This document shows, one piece after another, positions 32,857 through 41,726 of a DNA stretch of 64,000 bases. The stretch comes from G965227875 sp965227875. GTDB lineage: Bacteria > Pseudomonadota > Alphaproteobacteria > Rhizobiales > JAJFHC01. The stretch lies in contig OZ245783.1 of assembly GCA_965227875.1 (NCBI GenBank), positions 2,604,001 through 2,668,000 of the forward strand, given 5' to 3'. Both the position numbers and the translations under genes were made by a program. Numbering within the stretch: the stretch's first letter is position 1; each line of letters opens with the position of its first letter. The notes beneath the pieces are model-generated. The model worked only from the letters and a program-made list of their open reading frames with translations. It did not search any database and was not told the origin of the DNA.

Positions 32857-33951
32857 ATGACCCATGTCGACGCCGTCATCGTCGGAGCCGGCTTCGCGGG
32901 CCTCGCCTGCGCCCGCGCCCTTGCCGAACGCGGCCGTTCGGTTGTCGTGATCGACCGCAAGGCGGCGCCGGGGGTCGGCATGCACACGACGGGCATCCTG
33001 GTCCACGAAGCCGAAACCGCCATGCCCTTCCGCGAGAAGCATGTCCGCCGCATTTCCGGTATCCGCCTTCATGCGCCGTCGGGCCGGAGCCTGCGGCTCG
33101 ATTCCGACGATTATGTCTTCCTGGCAACCGATACCCCCGCCCTGATGCGCCATTTCAGCGCCGTGGTCGCGGAGGCCGGGGCCGACATACGCTACGGGAC
33201 CCGTTTCGTCGCAGCGGAAAGGGCGGGGGAAGGTTTCCGCATCGCCGGGACCGGTCTCACCTGCGACTGGCTCGTCGGAGCGGACGGCCCGCGCTCACGC
33301 GTCGCGCAGGACCTGGGCCTGGGGCGAAACGGCAAGTTCCTGTTGGGGGTCGAGGCCGAATTCGACGGTGTCCGGCCCGGGGAAGACGACGCCTTCCATT
33401 GTTTCGTCTCCCGCCGCCTGGCGCCGGGATACATCGGCTGGGTCGTGCCGGGCGTCGGCGTCACACAGGTCGGCCTTGCCGTGCGCCAGCCCGCGCGGCC
33501 CGACATCGACGCATTCATAAGCCATGTCCCGGCCTCTGCCGGTCTCGACGACGCCCGCATCGTCGCCCGCCGCGGCGGGCTCATTCCCGTGGGCGGCACC
33601 GTGACGCCCTTTGCACGCGATCGGGCGATCCTCATCGGAGATGCGGCTGGCGCTGTCTCGCCGCTCACCGGCGGCGGCATCCATACCGCACTTCACTACG
33701 GACGCATCGCCGGCGAGGCGATCGCGGACTATGGCGAACCGTCCGCGCCCCATCCCGCCGAACTTCTTGCGCGCATACTGCCGGGCTTCAGGGTGAAGCA
33801 CGGCCTGCGTTTCGTTCTGGAGAACCTCGCGCCGGACATGGCGGTCGACATGGCCATAGCCAATCCGCTTTTCCGCGCGCTCGCCCGCTCGGTCTTCTAT
33901 CGGCGCAAGAGGCTCAGGGATGGCCCGCGGCGGGATCAGCACACCCGGTAG
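32857..33951 (+). CDS. Geranylgeranyl-reductase-family flavoprotein
   Basis: 364 residues from the ATG at 32857. The FAD motif is AVIVGAGFAGLACARALAER at the start, and the second FAD motif is RAILIGDAAGAVSPLTGGGI near residue 260, followed by HTALHYGR. The form GDAAGxxxPxTGxGI is characteristic of geranylgeranyl reductase-related oxidoreductases rather than aromatic hydroxylases. No strong ribosome site precedes it, suggesting coupling to livF. The substrate is unknown; it may reduce the imported compound or a lipid. Its end overlaps the convergent LprI-like gene by 16 bp. Confidence 0.8.
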   Translation: MTHVDAVIVGAGFAGLACARALAERGRSVVVIDRKAAPGVGMHTTGILVHEAETAMPFREKHVRRISGIRLHAPSGRSLRLDSDDYVFLATDTPALMRHFSAVVAEAGADIRYGTRFVAAERAGEGFRIAGTGLTCDWLVGADGPRSRVAQDLGLGRNGKFLLGVEAEFDGVRPGEDDAFHCFVSRRLAPGYIGWVVPGVGVTQVGLAVRQPARPDIDAFISHVPASAGLDDARIVARRGGLIPVGGTVTPFARDRAILIGDAAGAVSPLTGGGIHTALHYGRIAGEAIADYGEPSAPHPAELLARILPGFRVKHGLRFVLENLAPDMAVDMAIANPLFRALARSVFYRRKRLRDGPRRDQHTR

Positions 33952-34997
33952 GACATCCAGCCGCCGCCGGTCCCGGACGGCGGGTTGAACCGGACCGCCT
34001 CGTAACAGGTTCCGCGAAGAGGTTCCGCCGGATCCGGCGTAAACACCGCATAACCTTCCGCGATGCCCTTGTCGTCGCGGGAAACGGGAACCGCTCTCGG
34101 CGGGCCGCCGGCTTTCTCCGGGGCCAGACAGTCGATGCGCTTGCCCTTGCCCGTGCCGAGGCGCAGAGCGGGTCCGTTGACGCCCCCGTCCGCGACATCC
34201 ATGAGCCTTGTTTTCTCGCGGTCTATGCCTTCGGGCAGGACGGCGCGACAGGCCTCGAGCATGTCCGCGGCCCGGCCGGGGCTTTCGCTCCAGTGGGACC
34301 GGCGGCCGGGCACCAGCCGTTCCATGTCCAGCGTGCGCGCCTGCCACTGGCGGACAACGCACGCGATCCTGCCAAGCTTGCGGCCGACACCCTCGCCAAG
34401 CGCGGATGCTTCCGACAGGCACAGGGCGTCCGCATAGGTTCCGAAAGCCTCCTGCGCGGCATGGAAGTTGGCCAGTGCATCGCCGGCCGCACCGTCCTGC
34501 CTGTCGCGTTTCGCGAGGGCATCTTCTATGTGGGCGGCCATCAGTTCAGCACCCGTACGCGCCTCGTTCAGCCGCTTGTCGAGACAGCGCTCGGCCTGCT
34601 CCTCGGATTCGGAAATCTTCCAGCAGACCCGCAACGGATCCCCGAAATGCCGTGGGCCCGCGAACAGCCCGGTCATGGCCATCAGCAATTCAAGCCGCTC
34701 GTAGAACGACCACTCGAGACATTGTTGCGGCAACTTCTCCGTTTCGCACCCGTCCCGGGACCTGCGCCATTCGCGATCGTCCCTGTCTATCGCCTTTGCG
34801 ACCGGTGCCTCGACTACGGACCTGATGCGCGCCGTCGCTTCGTCAACCCGAAGCTCGAGCGCCTTGAGGTCCGCGCTGTTGCAGATCACCTGCTCGATGA
34901 TGGTCGAGGGGCTGTCGCAGGCCGACGCCCGGACAGGTCCAGCATCGCACATGGCGAGCAGGCAGAGCGTGGCGAGAAATGGCATGACCCTGTTCAT
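33936..34997 (-). CDS. Exported LprI-like protein
   Basis: 353 residues with a signal peptide of about 24 residues (ending VRASACDS). Residues about 27-95 match the DUF1311/LprI N-terminal pattern: CDSPSTIIEQVICNSADLKA, then REWRRSRDGC, with paired cysteines. The family is named for a mycobacterial lysozyme inhibitor, but most members are uncharacterised. The remaining 250 residues have further Cys pairs and no recognised motif. It is probably periplasmic. The 3' end overlaps the convergent flavoprotein gene. Confidence 0.7.
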   Translation of the reverse strand: MNRVMPFLATLCLLAMCDAGPVRASACDSPSTIIEQVICNSADLKALELRVDEATARIRSVVEAPVAKAIDRDDREWRRSRDGCETEKLPQQCLEWSFYERLELLMAMTGLFAGPRHFGDPLRVCWKISESEEQAERCLDKRLNEARTGAELMAAHIEDALAKRDRQDGAAGDALANFHAAQEAFGTYADALCLSEASALGEGVGRKLGRIACVVRQWQARTLDMERLVPGRRSHWSESPGRAADMLEACRAVLPEGIDREKTRLMDVADGGVNGPALRLGTGKGKRIDCLAPEKAGGPPRAVPVSRDDKGIAEGYAVFTPDPAEPLRGTCYEAVRFNPPSGTGGGWMSYRVC

Positions 34998-35069
34998 GCG
35001 GCATTCTAGACATGGAGACGTAAAACTTTTCTCACCGCGATCGGGCGCCGGTGCACCATGCGAGCCGGA

Positions 35070-36239
35070 TCAGGCGTCCATCCAGGACCGCACCGGCGTG
35101 CCCGCCCGGTGCTGAAGCCAGGCCTGGCCAAGCCGGAAGGCGTGAAACGCGAAGCACAGCACCACCCAGCCCGCGAGAACGACATACCCCTTGTCCGGCA
35201 TGCCCGCGATGGCGAAGACGGTCAGAATCGCGAGATTGGGATTGCGCCGTGCCGTGATCTGGCGGAAGGCGGAGTCGATCGGCTGCCACATGTGGGTCTT
35301 GATGCCGAACAGCGAGATGAAGGCCTGTTCCAGGAGCTTGCCGGCCACGTATCCGCCGACCACGATCAGCATGCACGCGAAGAGCAGCGGGGTGTCGTGG
35401 TTGTACAGGCCGTACCACCATGCCAGCCACCAGAAGGGCGGGGATATCAGGTCGATGCCGTGGTCGAACACGTTGCCCCATTTCGATGAGGTCAGGGTGA
35501 CCCGCGCCAGCTTGCCATCGACAGTGTCGAGGAAGGCCATCATCCAGCCGAAAAACGCACCGAGGAGAAAATCGCCACGGGCGAACAGAACCAGCGCCAG
35601 AAGCACGCAGACGAAACTCGCCAGCGTGACCATGTTCGGCGTCACGCCGCGGCGCGCCAGGAAGCGCGTCACCGGGAAGGCGGGCTTCGGCCAGACCCAC
35701 TTGGTGACGAAATCCGTCACGCCCTTGTAGGAGGCGTCGAACGTCGCCTGCTCGATTTCGGAGGTGTTCGTGCCGTCCAGAAAATGGACGAACGGAACCG
35801 CTTTCTTGCGAAGCGCGGAATTGTAGGACTCGGAAAGCGTTTCAGGGGTCTTGGTCGCCAGGCCGAGTTGCATGGCGCGTTCCGGGTCGAAGGGCTCCTC
35901 CCGGAGCACCGCACCCGCATCGCTGACCATGCCCGCGGGAACATGGGCCGCGACGGCCTTGGGACCCGTTCCGTCGTCGGCGACCAGCAGCAGGGAATCG
36001 TATCGGCACAGGAGCGGAATCAGCGCCTCGTCGATCACCGCATCGGTCCGGACGATCAGCGCCGACCGGTCGTCCTCCAGCTCGTATCCGCCGATCGCGA
36101 CGTCGTCGATGCCGGCGCGCCTTACCATGCGTTCGGCCCGCTCGCTTCCGGTCATGCCCCACAGTTCGGTGTCGCACGCACCTACCAGGAAAGCCGTCAC
36201 CTTCCTGTCATCCTTGCCGGTTTTGGATTTGTCGGACAT
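35070..36239 (-). CDS. CDP-alcohol phosphatidyltransferase with an extra N-terminal domain
   Basis: 389 residues. The catalytic motif D-x2-D-G-x2-A-R-x(n)-G-x3-D-x3-D is complete as DTVDGKLARV, then SKWGNVFDHGIDL, near residues 239-265, within five to six membrane helices. The first 150 residues are soluble; VTAFLVGACDTELWGMTGSE and a long alpha/beta pattern suggest a degenerate nucleotidyltransferase-like domain, as in bifunctional inositol-phosphate cytidylyltransferase/synthases. It would join a CDP-activated lipid or polyol to an alcohol. The product is unknown. Confidence 0.8.
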   Translation of the reverse strand: MSDKSKTGKDDRKVTAFLVGACDTELWGMTGSERAERMVRRAGIDDVAIGGYELEDDRSALIVRTDAVIDEALIPLLCRYDSLLLVADDGTGPKAVAAHVPAGMVSDAGAVLREEPFDPERAMQLGLATKTPETLSESYNSALRKKAVPFVHFLDGTNTSEIEQATFDASYKGVTDFVTKWVWPKPAFPVTRFLARRGVTPNMVTLASFVCVLLALVLFARGDFLLGAFFGWMMAFLDTVDGKLARVTLTSSKWGNVFDHGIDLISPPFWWLAWWYGLYNHDTPLLFACMLIVVGGYVAGKLLEQAFISLFGIKTHMWQPIDSAFRQITARRNPNLAILTVFAIAGMPDKGYVVLAGWVVLCFAFHAFRLGQAWLQHRAGTPVRSWMDA

Positions 36240-36377
36240 GTTTGATTCTCAGGCGAGAAGACAACGGTCCGTTTACACCGGAACCGGGTCGGCGGCAACC
36301 GCGCGGGGACGCCCTTGTCCCGCGCTTCAGCTGGAATCATCTGGCCGGGGGAGACGCAGATCGAACGGCGGAATTCG

Positions 36378-37649
36378 ATGAAACGCATGGGATCGACATT
36401 GGCGGCCGTCGCGGCCGTGTTTCTGGTGCTCGTGCTGCTCGCCGGCCTTTCCTGGCCCTGGGCGCTGGCGGGGCTGACGGCCGTGGTCGTCGCCCTTCTC
36501 GCCTTCCGCCGCGATGCGCCGCCCGACCGCAAGCCGCGCACGGAGGCCGTGACCGGACTCGAAAGCATCGCGCCGGAGAAAATCCTGTCGACGATGATCG
36601 AGGCGCTGCCCGATCCGGTCATGGTGCTCGACCGCAACTCCTCGATCCTCAAGGCGAACGCGCCGGCTCGCGCGGTGTTCGAGCGCATAAGGTTGCGCCA
36701 GCACATGTCGACGGTCATCCGGGCGCCGCTTGTGCTCAATGCCATCTCCCACGTCCTGCGCACCGGTGAGTCCGTCATGGTCGACTACGAGCACCGTGTG
36801 CCGGTCGACCGCCGCTTCGAGGTCCATGTCGCGCTGATCGGCGAACTGGATGAGGCCAACCGTTTCAGCGGCCAGCCCGAGGTCATGGTGCTCATGCGCG
36901 ACCTGACCCGGCAGGAGCAGGTCGAACGCATGCGTGCCGATTTCGTCGCAAATGCCAGCCACGAACTGCGCACGCCCCTGGCCTCCGTCCTTGGCTTCAT
37001 CGAGACGCTCCAGGGCGCGGCCAGGAACGACGAGGCGGCCCGGACGAGTTTCCTTGAACTCATGCGCGTGCAGGCGGCGCGCATGGCGCGGCTGATCGAC
37101 GACCTGCTCTCCCTCAACCGCATCGAGCTCAACGCTCACGTGAAGCCCGAGGACCATGTCCGGATTGACCAGGTCGTCCGGCACGTGGTCGACGTGCTCA
37201 AGCCTGCCGCCCGGGAGGACGGCGTCGAGATCGTTCTCGACGCGGCCGATGAGTCGCTGGTGGTCAAGGGAGATCGCGACGAACTGGTCCAGGTCTTCCA
37301 GAACCTGGTCGAGAACGCCGCGAAATACGGCCAGAGTGGCGGAAAGGTCGATGTCGGCCTGAGCCGCGACGACAAATGCGCGGTCGTGAGCATACGGGAC
37401 TACGGTCCGGGGATCGCCGCGGAACATCTCCCCCGGCTGACCGAACGTTTCTACCGGGTGGACGTCGCCCACAGCCGGCAGAAGGGCGGCACCGGACTCG
37501 GGCTGGCCATCGTCAAGCACATCCTCAACCGGCACGCGGCGCGCCTGTCGGTCGTCAGCGAACCGGGTGAAGGCGCGACCTTCAGCGTACGCCTGCCTCT
37601 GTCGCCCGAAAATGTCGGTGAACCCGACGAAAACAAGATTATCGCCTGA
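36378..37649 (+). CDS. phoR: Phosphate-regulon sensor kinase PhoR
   Basis: 423 residues from the ATG at 36378; a TTG at 36315 would add 21 residues before the first helix. Two membrane helices occupy about residues 5-43, a PAS domain lies at about 70-165 (LPDPVMVLDRNSSILKANAP), and the H-box ADFVANASHELRTPLASVLG has its phospho-accepting His near 195. The N, G1 and G2 boxes include NLVENAAKYG and GGTGLGLAIVKH. Position just upstream of pstSCAB-phoU-phoB identifies it as PhoR, which phosphorylates PhoB under phosphate limitation. Confidence 0.92.
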   Translation: MKRMGSTLAAVAAVFLVLVLLAGLSWPWALAGLTAVVVALLAFRRDAPPDRKPRTEAVTGLESIAPEKILSTMIEALPDPVMVLDRNSSILKANAPARAVFERIRLRQHMSTVIRAPLVLNAISHVLRTGESVMVDYEHRVPVDRRFEVHVALIGELDEANRFSGQPEVMVLMRDLTRQEQVERMRADFVANASHELRTPLASVLGFIETLQGAARNDEAARTSFLELMRVQAARMARLIDDLLSLNRIELNAHVKPEDHVRIDQVVRHVVDVLKPAAREDGVEIVLDAADESLVVKGDRDELVQVFQNLVENAAKYGQSGGKVDVGLSRDDKCAVVSIRDYGPGIAAEHLPRLTERFYRVDVAHSRQKGGTGLGLAIVKHILNRHAARLSVVSEPGEGATFSVRLPLSPENVGEPDENKIIA

Positions 37650-37664
37650 TTTCAGTCGGTTGCA

Positions 37665-37693
37665 TCGTCACAAAACTGTAGCGGGAACGTCAT
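37665..37693 (+). promoter_or_regulatory. Candidate Pho box upstream of pstS
   Basis: Three heptamers with 11-bp phasing, tcgtcac, ctgtagc and acgtcat, resemble direct repeats of the PhoB half-site CTGTCAT (4-5 of 7 matches each). They lie 118-146 bp before pstS and just after phoR. Spacing is convincing; sequence match is moderate. Confidence 0.5.
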
Positions 37694-37810
37694 AGAACCG
37701 TGTGCAGCGGTTCCTAGAGTCGGCTCGCGCTTGTCGGAACGGCGTGTTTTTCTGCCGGCCGGCATTCCAGGGAACTTTGGGTGTCATCACCAAACCTATG
37801 GAGAATTCCA

Positions 37811-38848
37811 GTGAAATTTAAATCTCTCGCACTCGCCGCCGCTTTCAGCGCCGGTGCACTTCTCGCCGCTCAGGGCGATGCATTTGCACGCGATCGTCTG
37901 CAGATCGTCGGTTCGTCCACCGTATTCCCGTTCTCGACCGCTGTTGCCGAACAGTTCGGCAAGTCCACCAGCTTCAACACGCCGGTCGTCGAGTCCACCG
38001 GTTCCGGCGGTGGCATGAAGCTCTTCTGCGCCGGCATCGGCCTCGAGCATCCCGACATCACCAACGCTTCGCGCCGGATCAAGGAATCCGAGTTCAAGAA
38101 GTGCACGGACGCGGGCATCACCATCACGGAAGTCAAGGTCGGCTTCGACGGCATCGTCCTTGCCAACGCCAAGTCGGCTCCGAAGTTCAACCTGACCAAG
38201 AAGCAGGTCTTCCAGGCGCTCGCCGCGAAGATCCCGATGGACGGCAAGCTCGTCGACAATCCCTACAAGATGTGGAGCGACATCGACCCGTCGCTGCCGA
38301 AGTCCAAGATCGAGGTTCTCGGCCCGCCGCCCACCTCCGGCACCCGTGACGCCTTCGTCGAACTCGCCATGGAAGGCGGTTCCAAGGGCTTCGACATGCT
38401 GAACGCCCTCAAGAAGTCCGACAGCAAGGCCTGGAAGGCTGCCGTTCACTCGATCCGTGAAGACGGCGCGTTCATCGAAGCCGGTGAGAACGACAACCTG
38501 ATCGTCCAGAAACTCGAAGCCAATCCCGCCGCTCTCGGCATCTTCGGCTTCAGCTTCCTCGACCAGAACGAAGACAAGATCCACGGTGCGACCGTCGACG
38601 GTTCCGAACCCACGTTCGAGAACATCGCCTCGGGTGAGTACGGCGTCTCCCGCTCGCTCTTCTTCTACGTGAAGCAGCAGCACGTCGGTGTCGTCCCCGG
38701 CATCAAGGAATTCGTCGCCGAGTTCACCAGCGAAAAGGCCTGGGGTGACGAAGGTTACCTCGTCGACAAGGGTCTGATCCCGCTGCCGGCCGACGACCGC
38801 AAGGAAATCGGTGCAGCCGCCCAGAACCTGGCGCCACTGACCATGTAA
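37811..38848 (+). CDS. pstS: Phosphate-binding protein PstS
   Basis: 345 residues from the GTG at 37811, with ggag seven bases upstream; an ATG-type start at 37781 would precede the signal peptide by ten residues. The signal peptide ends GDAFARD, and the mature protein begins LQIVGSSTVFPFSTAVAEQF. Phosphate-contact loops VVESTGSGGGMKLFCAGIGL and LGPPPTSGTRDAFVEL are intact. It captures phosphate for PstCAB. Codon use is highly biased to C-ending codons, as expected for an abundant protein. Confidence 0.95.
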   Translation: MKFKSLALAAAFSAGALLAAQGDAFARDRLQIVGSSTVFPFSTAVAEQFGKSTSFNTPVVESTGSGGGMKLFCAGIGLEHPDITNASRRIKESEFKKCTDAGITITEVKVGFDGIVLANAKSAPKFNLTKKQVFQALAAKIPMDGKLVDNPYKMWSDIDPSLPKSKIEVLGPPPTSGTRDAFVELAMEGGSKGFDMLNALKKSDSKAWKAAVHSIREDGAFIEAGENDNLIVQKLEANPAALGIFGFSFLDQNEDKIHGATVDGSEPTFENIASGEYGVSRSLFFYVKQQHVGVVPGIKEFVAEFTSEKAWGDEGYLVDKGLIPLPADDRKEIGAAAQNLAPLTM

Positions 38849-38856
38849 GTCCGGTT

Positions 38857-38894
38857 CCTTCCGGCCGGCTCCGGGAACGGCGCCGGCCGGAAGG
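38857..38894 (+). terminator. Hairpin after pstS
   Basis: The arms ccttccggccgg (38857-38868) and ccggccggaagg (38883-38894) are perfectly complementary over 12 bp, 8 bp after the pstS stop, followed by ccgttt. It probably ends or stabilises a pstS-only transcript and so raises PstS over the membrane subunits. Confidence 0.7.
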
Positions 38895-39016
38895 CCGTTT
38901 CTCACGTCCATCTGCCGGATGTGACGCTCGAAAGGCCGGGGAAACCGGCAAGGTTTCCCCATCCCGACGGAAACCGCGAGCATTCAGGGCGTCACACAGA
39001 ACAGAGCCTTCCCGCC

Positions 39017-40396
39017 ATGTCGAATTCAGTCCTCGTACTCGTCCTCGCCGCACTGTTCGCCGTCGGATATGTTTCCGGAAGGAACAGGGCTCTTGGCCTG
39101 AAGGCTGCCGCCGCGAGACTGCACTCGCTGCCGAACTACCACGGCGCCTACGTGGCGCTCATGACGCTCATTCCCGCGGCCATCGTCGCCGTCATCTGGA
39201 TTTCCGTCGAACCTTCCTTCCTCGAGAACACCATGCGGTCGAGCATCGCCTCCAGCTTCGGTGATCTCGAACCGTCCCGTCTCAACCTGCTGATCTCCGA
39301 GATCAAGAACGCCGCCGCCGGCGTGACCAAACTCACCGGCGACCGACCGGAAGTCGCGGCCATCGCGGAAGAGTACAACTCCGCCAGCCGTTATTCGCGG
39401 ATATTGCTCGCCGTGACGGTCGTCGTGGCCGCCGCCATCGGCCTGTTCTTTTCCTTCACGAAGCTGGCTCCGCTGTTCCGCGCCAGGAACCGCGTCGAGG
39501 TGCTCGTGAAGTACATCATGATCGGCGCCTCGCTGGTCGCCATTCTGACGACGGTGGGCATCGTTCTCTCTCTCGTGTTCGAGACCCTTCGGTTCTTCGG
39601 CAAGGTGCCCGTCACGGAGTTTCTCTTCGGACTGCACTGGAGCCCGCAGACCGCGCTGCGCGCCGAGCAGGTTGGCGCGAGCGGGGCGTTCGGCGCCGTG
39701 CCGCTCTTCGCCGGCACGTTGCTGATCACGCTGATCGCCATGATCGTGGCCGTGCCCGTCGGCCTCATGTCCGCCGTCTACATGTCCGAATACGCGACGC
39801 CCCGCTTCCGGGCATGGGCGAAGCCAATTCTCGAGATCCTCGCCGGCATTCCGACCGTGGTCTACGGCTTCTTCGCCGCCCTGACCATGGCGCCGCTGAT
39901 CCGCAATTCCGGTGAATCGATCGGGCTCGAGGTCGCATCCGAATCCGCGCTTGCCGCCGGCGTGGTCATGGGTCTCATGATCATTCCCTTTGTCTCCTCG
40001 CTCTCGGACGACGTGATCAACGCCGTGCCCCAGTCCCTGCGCGATGGCGCCTACGGTCTCGGCGCGACCCGGTCGGAAACGATCCGCCAGGTCATCCTGC
40101 CGGCTGCCCTGCCGGGGATTGTCGGCGCCATCCTGCTCGCCGTCTCCCGTGCGATCGGAGAGACCATGATCGTCGTCATGGCCGCCGGGCTCGCCGCCAA
40201 CCTCACCGCCAATCCGCTGGAGGCAGTCACCACGGTCACGGTCCAGATGGTCACGCTTTTGGTGGGAGACCAGGAATTCGACAGCGCGAAGACGCTCGCG
40301 GCGTTCGCCCTCGGTCTCATGCTCTTCATCGTCACGCTCATGCTCAACGTGGTGGCCCTCAAGGTCGTCCAGAAATATCGGGAACGCTATGACTGA
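39017..40396 (+). CDS. pstC: Phosphate ABC permease PstC
   Basis: 459 residues from the ATG at 39017; upstream in-frame starts run into low-complexity sequence. It is longer than E. coli PstC (about 320) because of an N-terminal region of about 140 residues with extra helices, a form common in alphaproteobacteria. The permease core includes GTLLITLIAMIVAVPVGLMS, YMSEYATPRFRAWAKPILEI and the EAA-type loop GATRSETIRQVILPAALPGI. The stop overlaps pstA by 8 bp. Confidence 0.93.
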   Translation: MSNSVLVLVLAALFAVGYVSGRNRALGLKAAAARLHSLPNYHGAYVALMTLIPAAIVAVIWISVEPSFLENTMRSSIASSFGDLEPSRLNLLISEIKNAAAGVTKLTGDRPEVAAIAEEYNSASRYSRILLAVTVVVAAAIGLFFSFTKLAPLFRARNRVEVLVKYIMIGASLVAILTTVGIVLSLVFETLRFFGKVPVTEFLFGLHWSPQTALRAEQVGASGAFGAVPLFAGTLLITLIAMIVAVPVGLMSAVYMSEYATPRFRAWAKPILEILAGIPTVVYGFFAALTMAPLIRNSGESIGLEVASESALAAGVVMGLMIIPFVSSLSDDVINAVPQSLRDGAYGLGATRSETIRQVILPAALPGIVGAILLAVSRAIGETMIVVMAAGLAANLTANPLEAVTTVTVQMVTLLVGDQEFDSAKTLAAFALGLMLFIVTLMLNVVALKVVQKYRERYD

Positions 40397-41699
40397 TAGT
40401 GCTGAACCCATGACCGCCGCCAGGTCCTTCGTTCGCGAGGAAGTGCGTGCCCGCCTCGGCCGGCGCTACCGGGCCGAACGCCGATTCCGCCTCTACGGAC
40501 TGTGCGCCATCCTGCTCGCCGCCGCGTTTCTTGGCTTCCTCGTCATCACGATGATCGTGCGCGCCATCCCCGCTTTCACCCAGTCGCAGGTCCGGCTCGA
40601 CATCACCTTCGACGCCGCCGAGGTGACCCGTGATGGCGCGGTCACGCAGGAAGCGCTGATCGCCGCGAACTTCACCGCCATGGCCCGCGAGGCGCTCTAC
40701 CAGAAGTTCCCCGAGGTGACCGGGCGGAAGGACAAGCGCAAGCTCGCCAAGCTGCTGAGTTCCGGCGCCGACATCTTTCTGCGTCGGCAGATCGAGGACA
40801 ACCACTCCCTTGCCGGGCGCACGGTCCCCGTCTGGCTGCCGCTCTCCGACGACGCGGACCTGCTCGTGAAGGGGCTCGTCGACCGCGACGTGGACGAAGG
40901 CGACCGCCGGATCACCGACGAGGAAATCGCCTGGCTCGACAGCCTCGGCGCCCAGGGTCTCACGCGCACGAGGTTCAACACCACGTTCTTCACGTCCGGC
41001 GACAGCCGCGAGCCCGAGCTTGCCGGTATCTTCGGCGCCGTCATGGGGTCGTTCCTCACGCTGCTCGTCACTCTTGTCCTCAGCTTTCCGATCGGCGTGA
41101 CCTCGGCCGTTTATCTCGAGGAGTTCGCCCCGAAGAACAAGTTCACCGAGCTCATCGAGGTCAACATCAACAACCTCGCGGCGGTGCCGTCCATCGTCTT
41201 CGGCCTGCTCGGCCTGGCGGTGTTCCTCAACTTCTTCGGTCTTCCCCGGTCCGCCCCGGTCGTCGGCGGCATGGTCCTTGCACTCATGACGCTGCCGACC
41301 ATCATCATCGCGACCAGGGCCTCGCTGAAGTCGGTGCCGCCGTCCATCCGCGAGGCGGCGCTGGGCATCGGCGCGTCGCCGCTTCAGGTGATCACCCATC
41401 ACGTCCTGCCGCTGGCCGCTCCCGGGATCCTGACGGGCAGCATCATCGGTATGGCCGGCGCACTGGGCGAAACCGCACCCCTGCTGATGATCGGCATGGT
41501 CGCCTTCATCGTCGACATTCCCGGCTCCTTCACGGATCCCTCGACGGTGCTCCCGGTGCAGATCTACATCTGGGCGGACAGCCCGGAACGCGCATTTCTC
41601 GCCAAGACAAGCGCCGCGACGCTCGTCCTGCTGGCGTTTCTTGTCATGATGAACGGGCTGGCGGTGCTGCTGCGTCGCAGGTTCGAACGCAGGTGGTAG
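40389..41699 (+). CDS. pstA: Phosphate ABC permease PstA
   Basis: 436 residues. The N-terminal 200 residues are an extra soluble segment after one helix, matching the DUF3333 extension of alphaproteobacterial PstA. The permease core follows: SFPIGVTSAVYLEEFAPKNK, NLAAVPSIVFGLLGLAVFLN and GASPLQVITHHVLPLAAPGI. It pairs with PstC to move phosphate across the inner membrane. Confidence 0.93.
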   Translation: MTDSAEPMTAARSFVREEVRARLGRRYRAERRFRLYGLCAILLAAAFLGFLVITMIVRAIPAFTQSQVRLDITFDAAEVTRDGAVTQEALIAANFTAMAREALYQKFPEVTGRKDKRKLAKLLSSGADIFLRRQIEDNHSLAGRTVPVWLPLSDDADLLVKGLVDRDVDEGDRRITDEEIAWLDSLGAQGLTRTRFNTTFFTSGDSREPELAGIFGAVMGSFLTLLVTLVLSFPIGVTSAVYLEEFAPKNKFTELIEVNINNLAAVPSIVFGLLGLAVFLNFFGLPRSAPVVGGMVLALMTLPTIIIATRASLKSVPPSIREAALGIGASPLQVITHHVLPLAAPGILTGSIIGMAGALGETAPLLMIGMVAFIVDIPGSFTDPSTVLPVQIYIWADSPERAFLAKTSAATLVLLAFLVMMNGLAVLLRRRFERRW

Positions 41700-41726
41700 T
41701 CAGGTGTATGGAGGCTTAGGGGCCCA

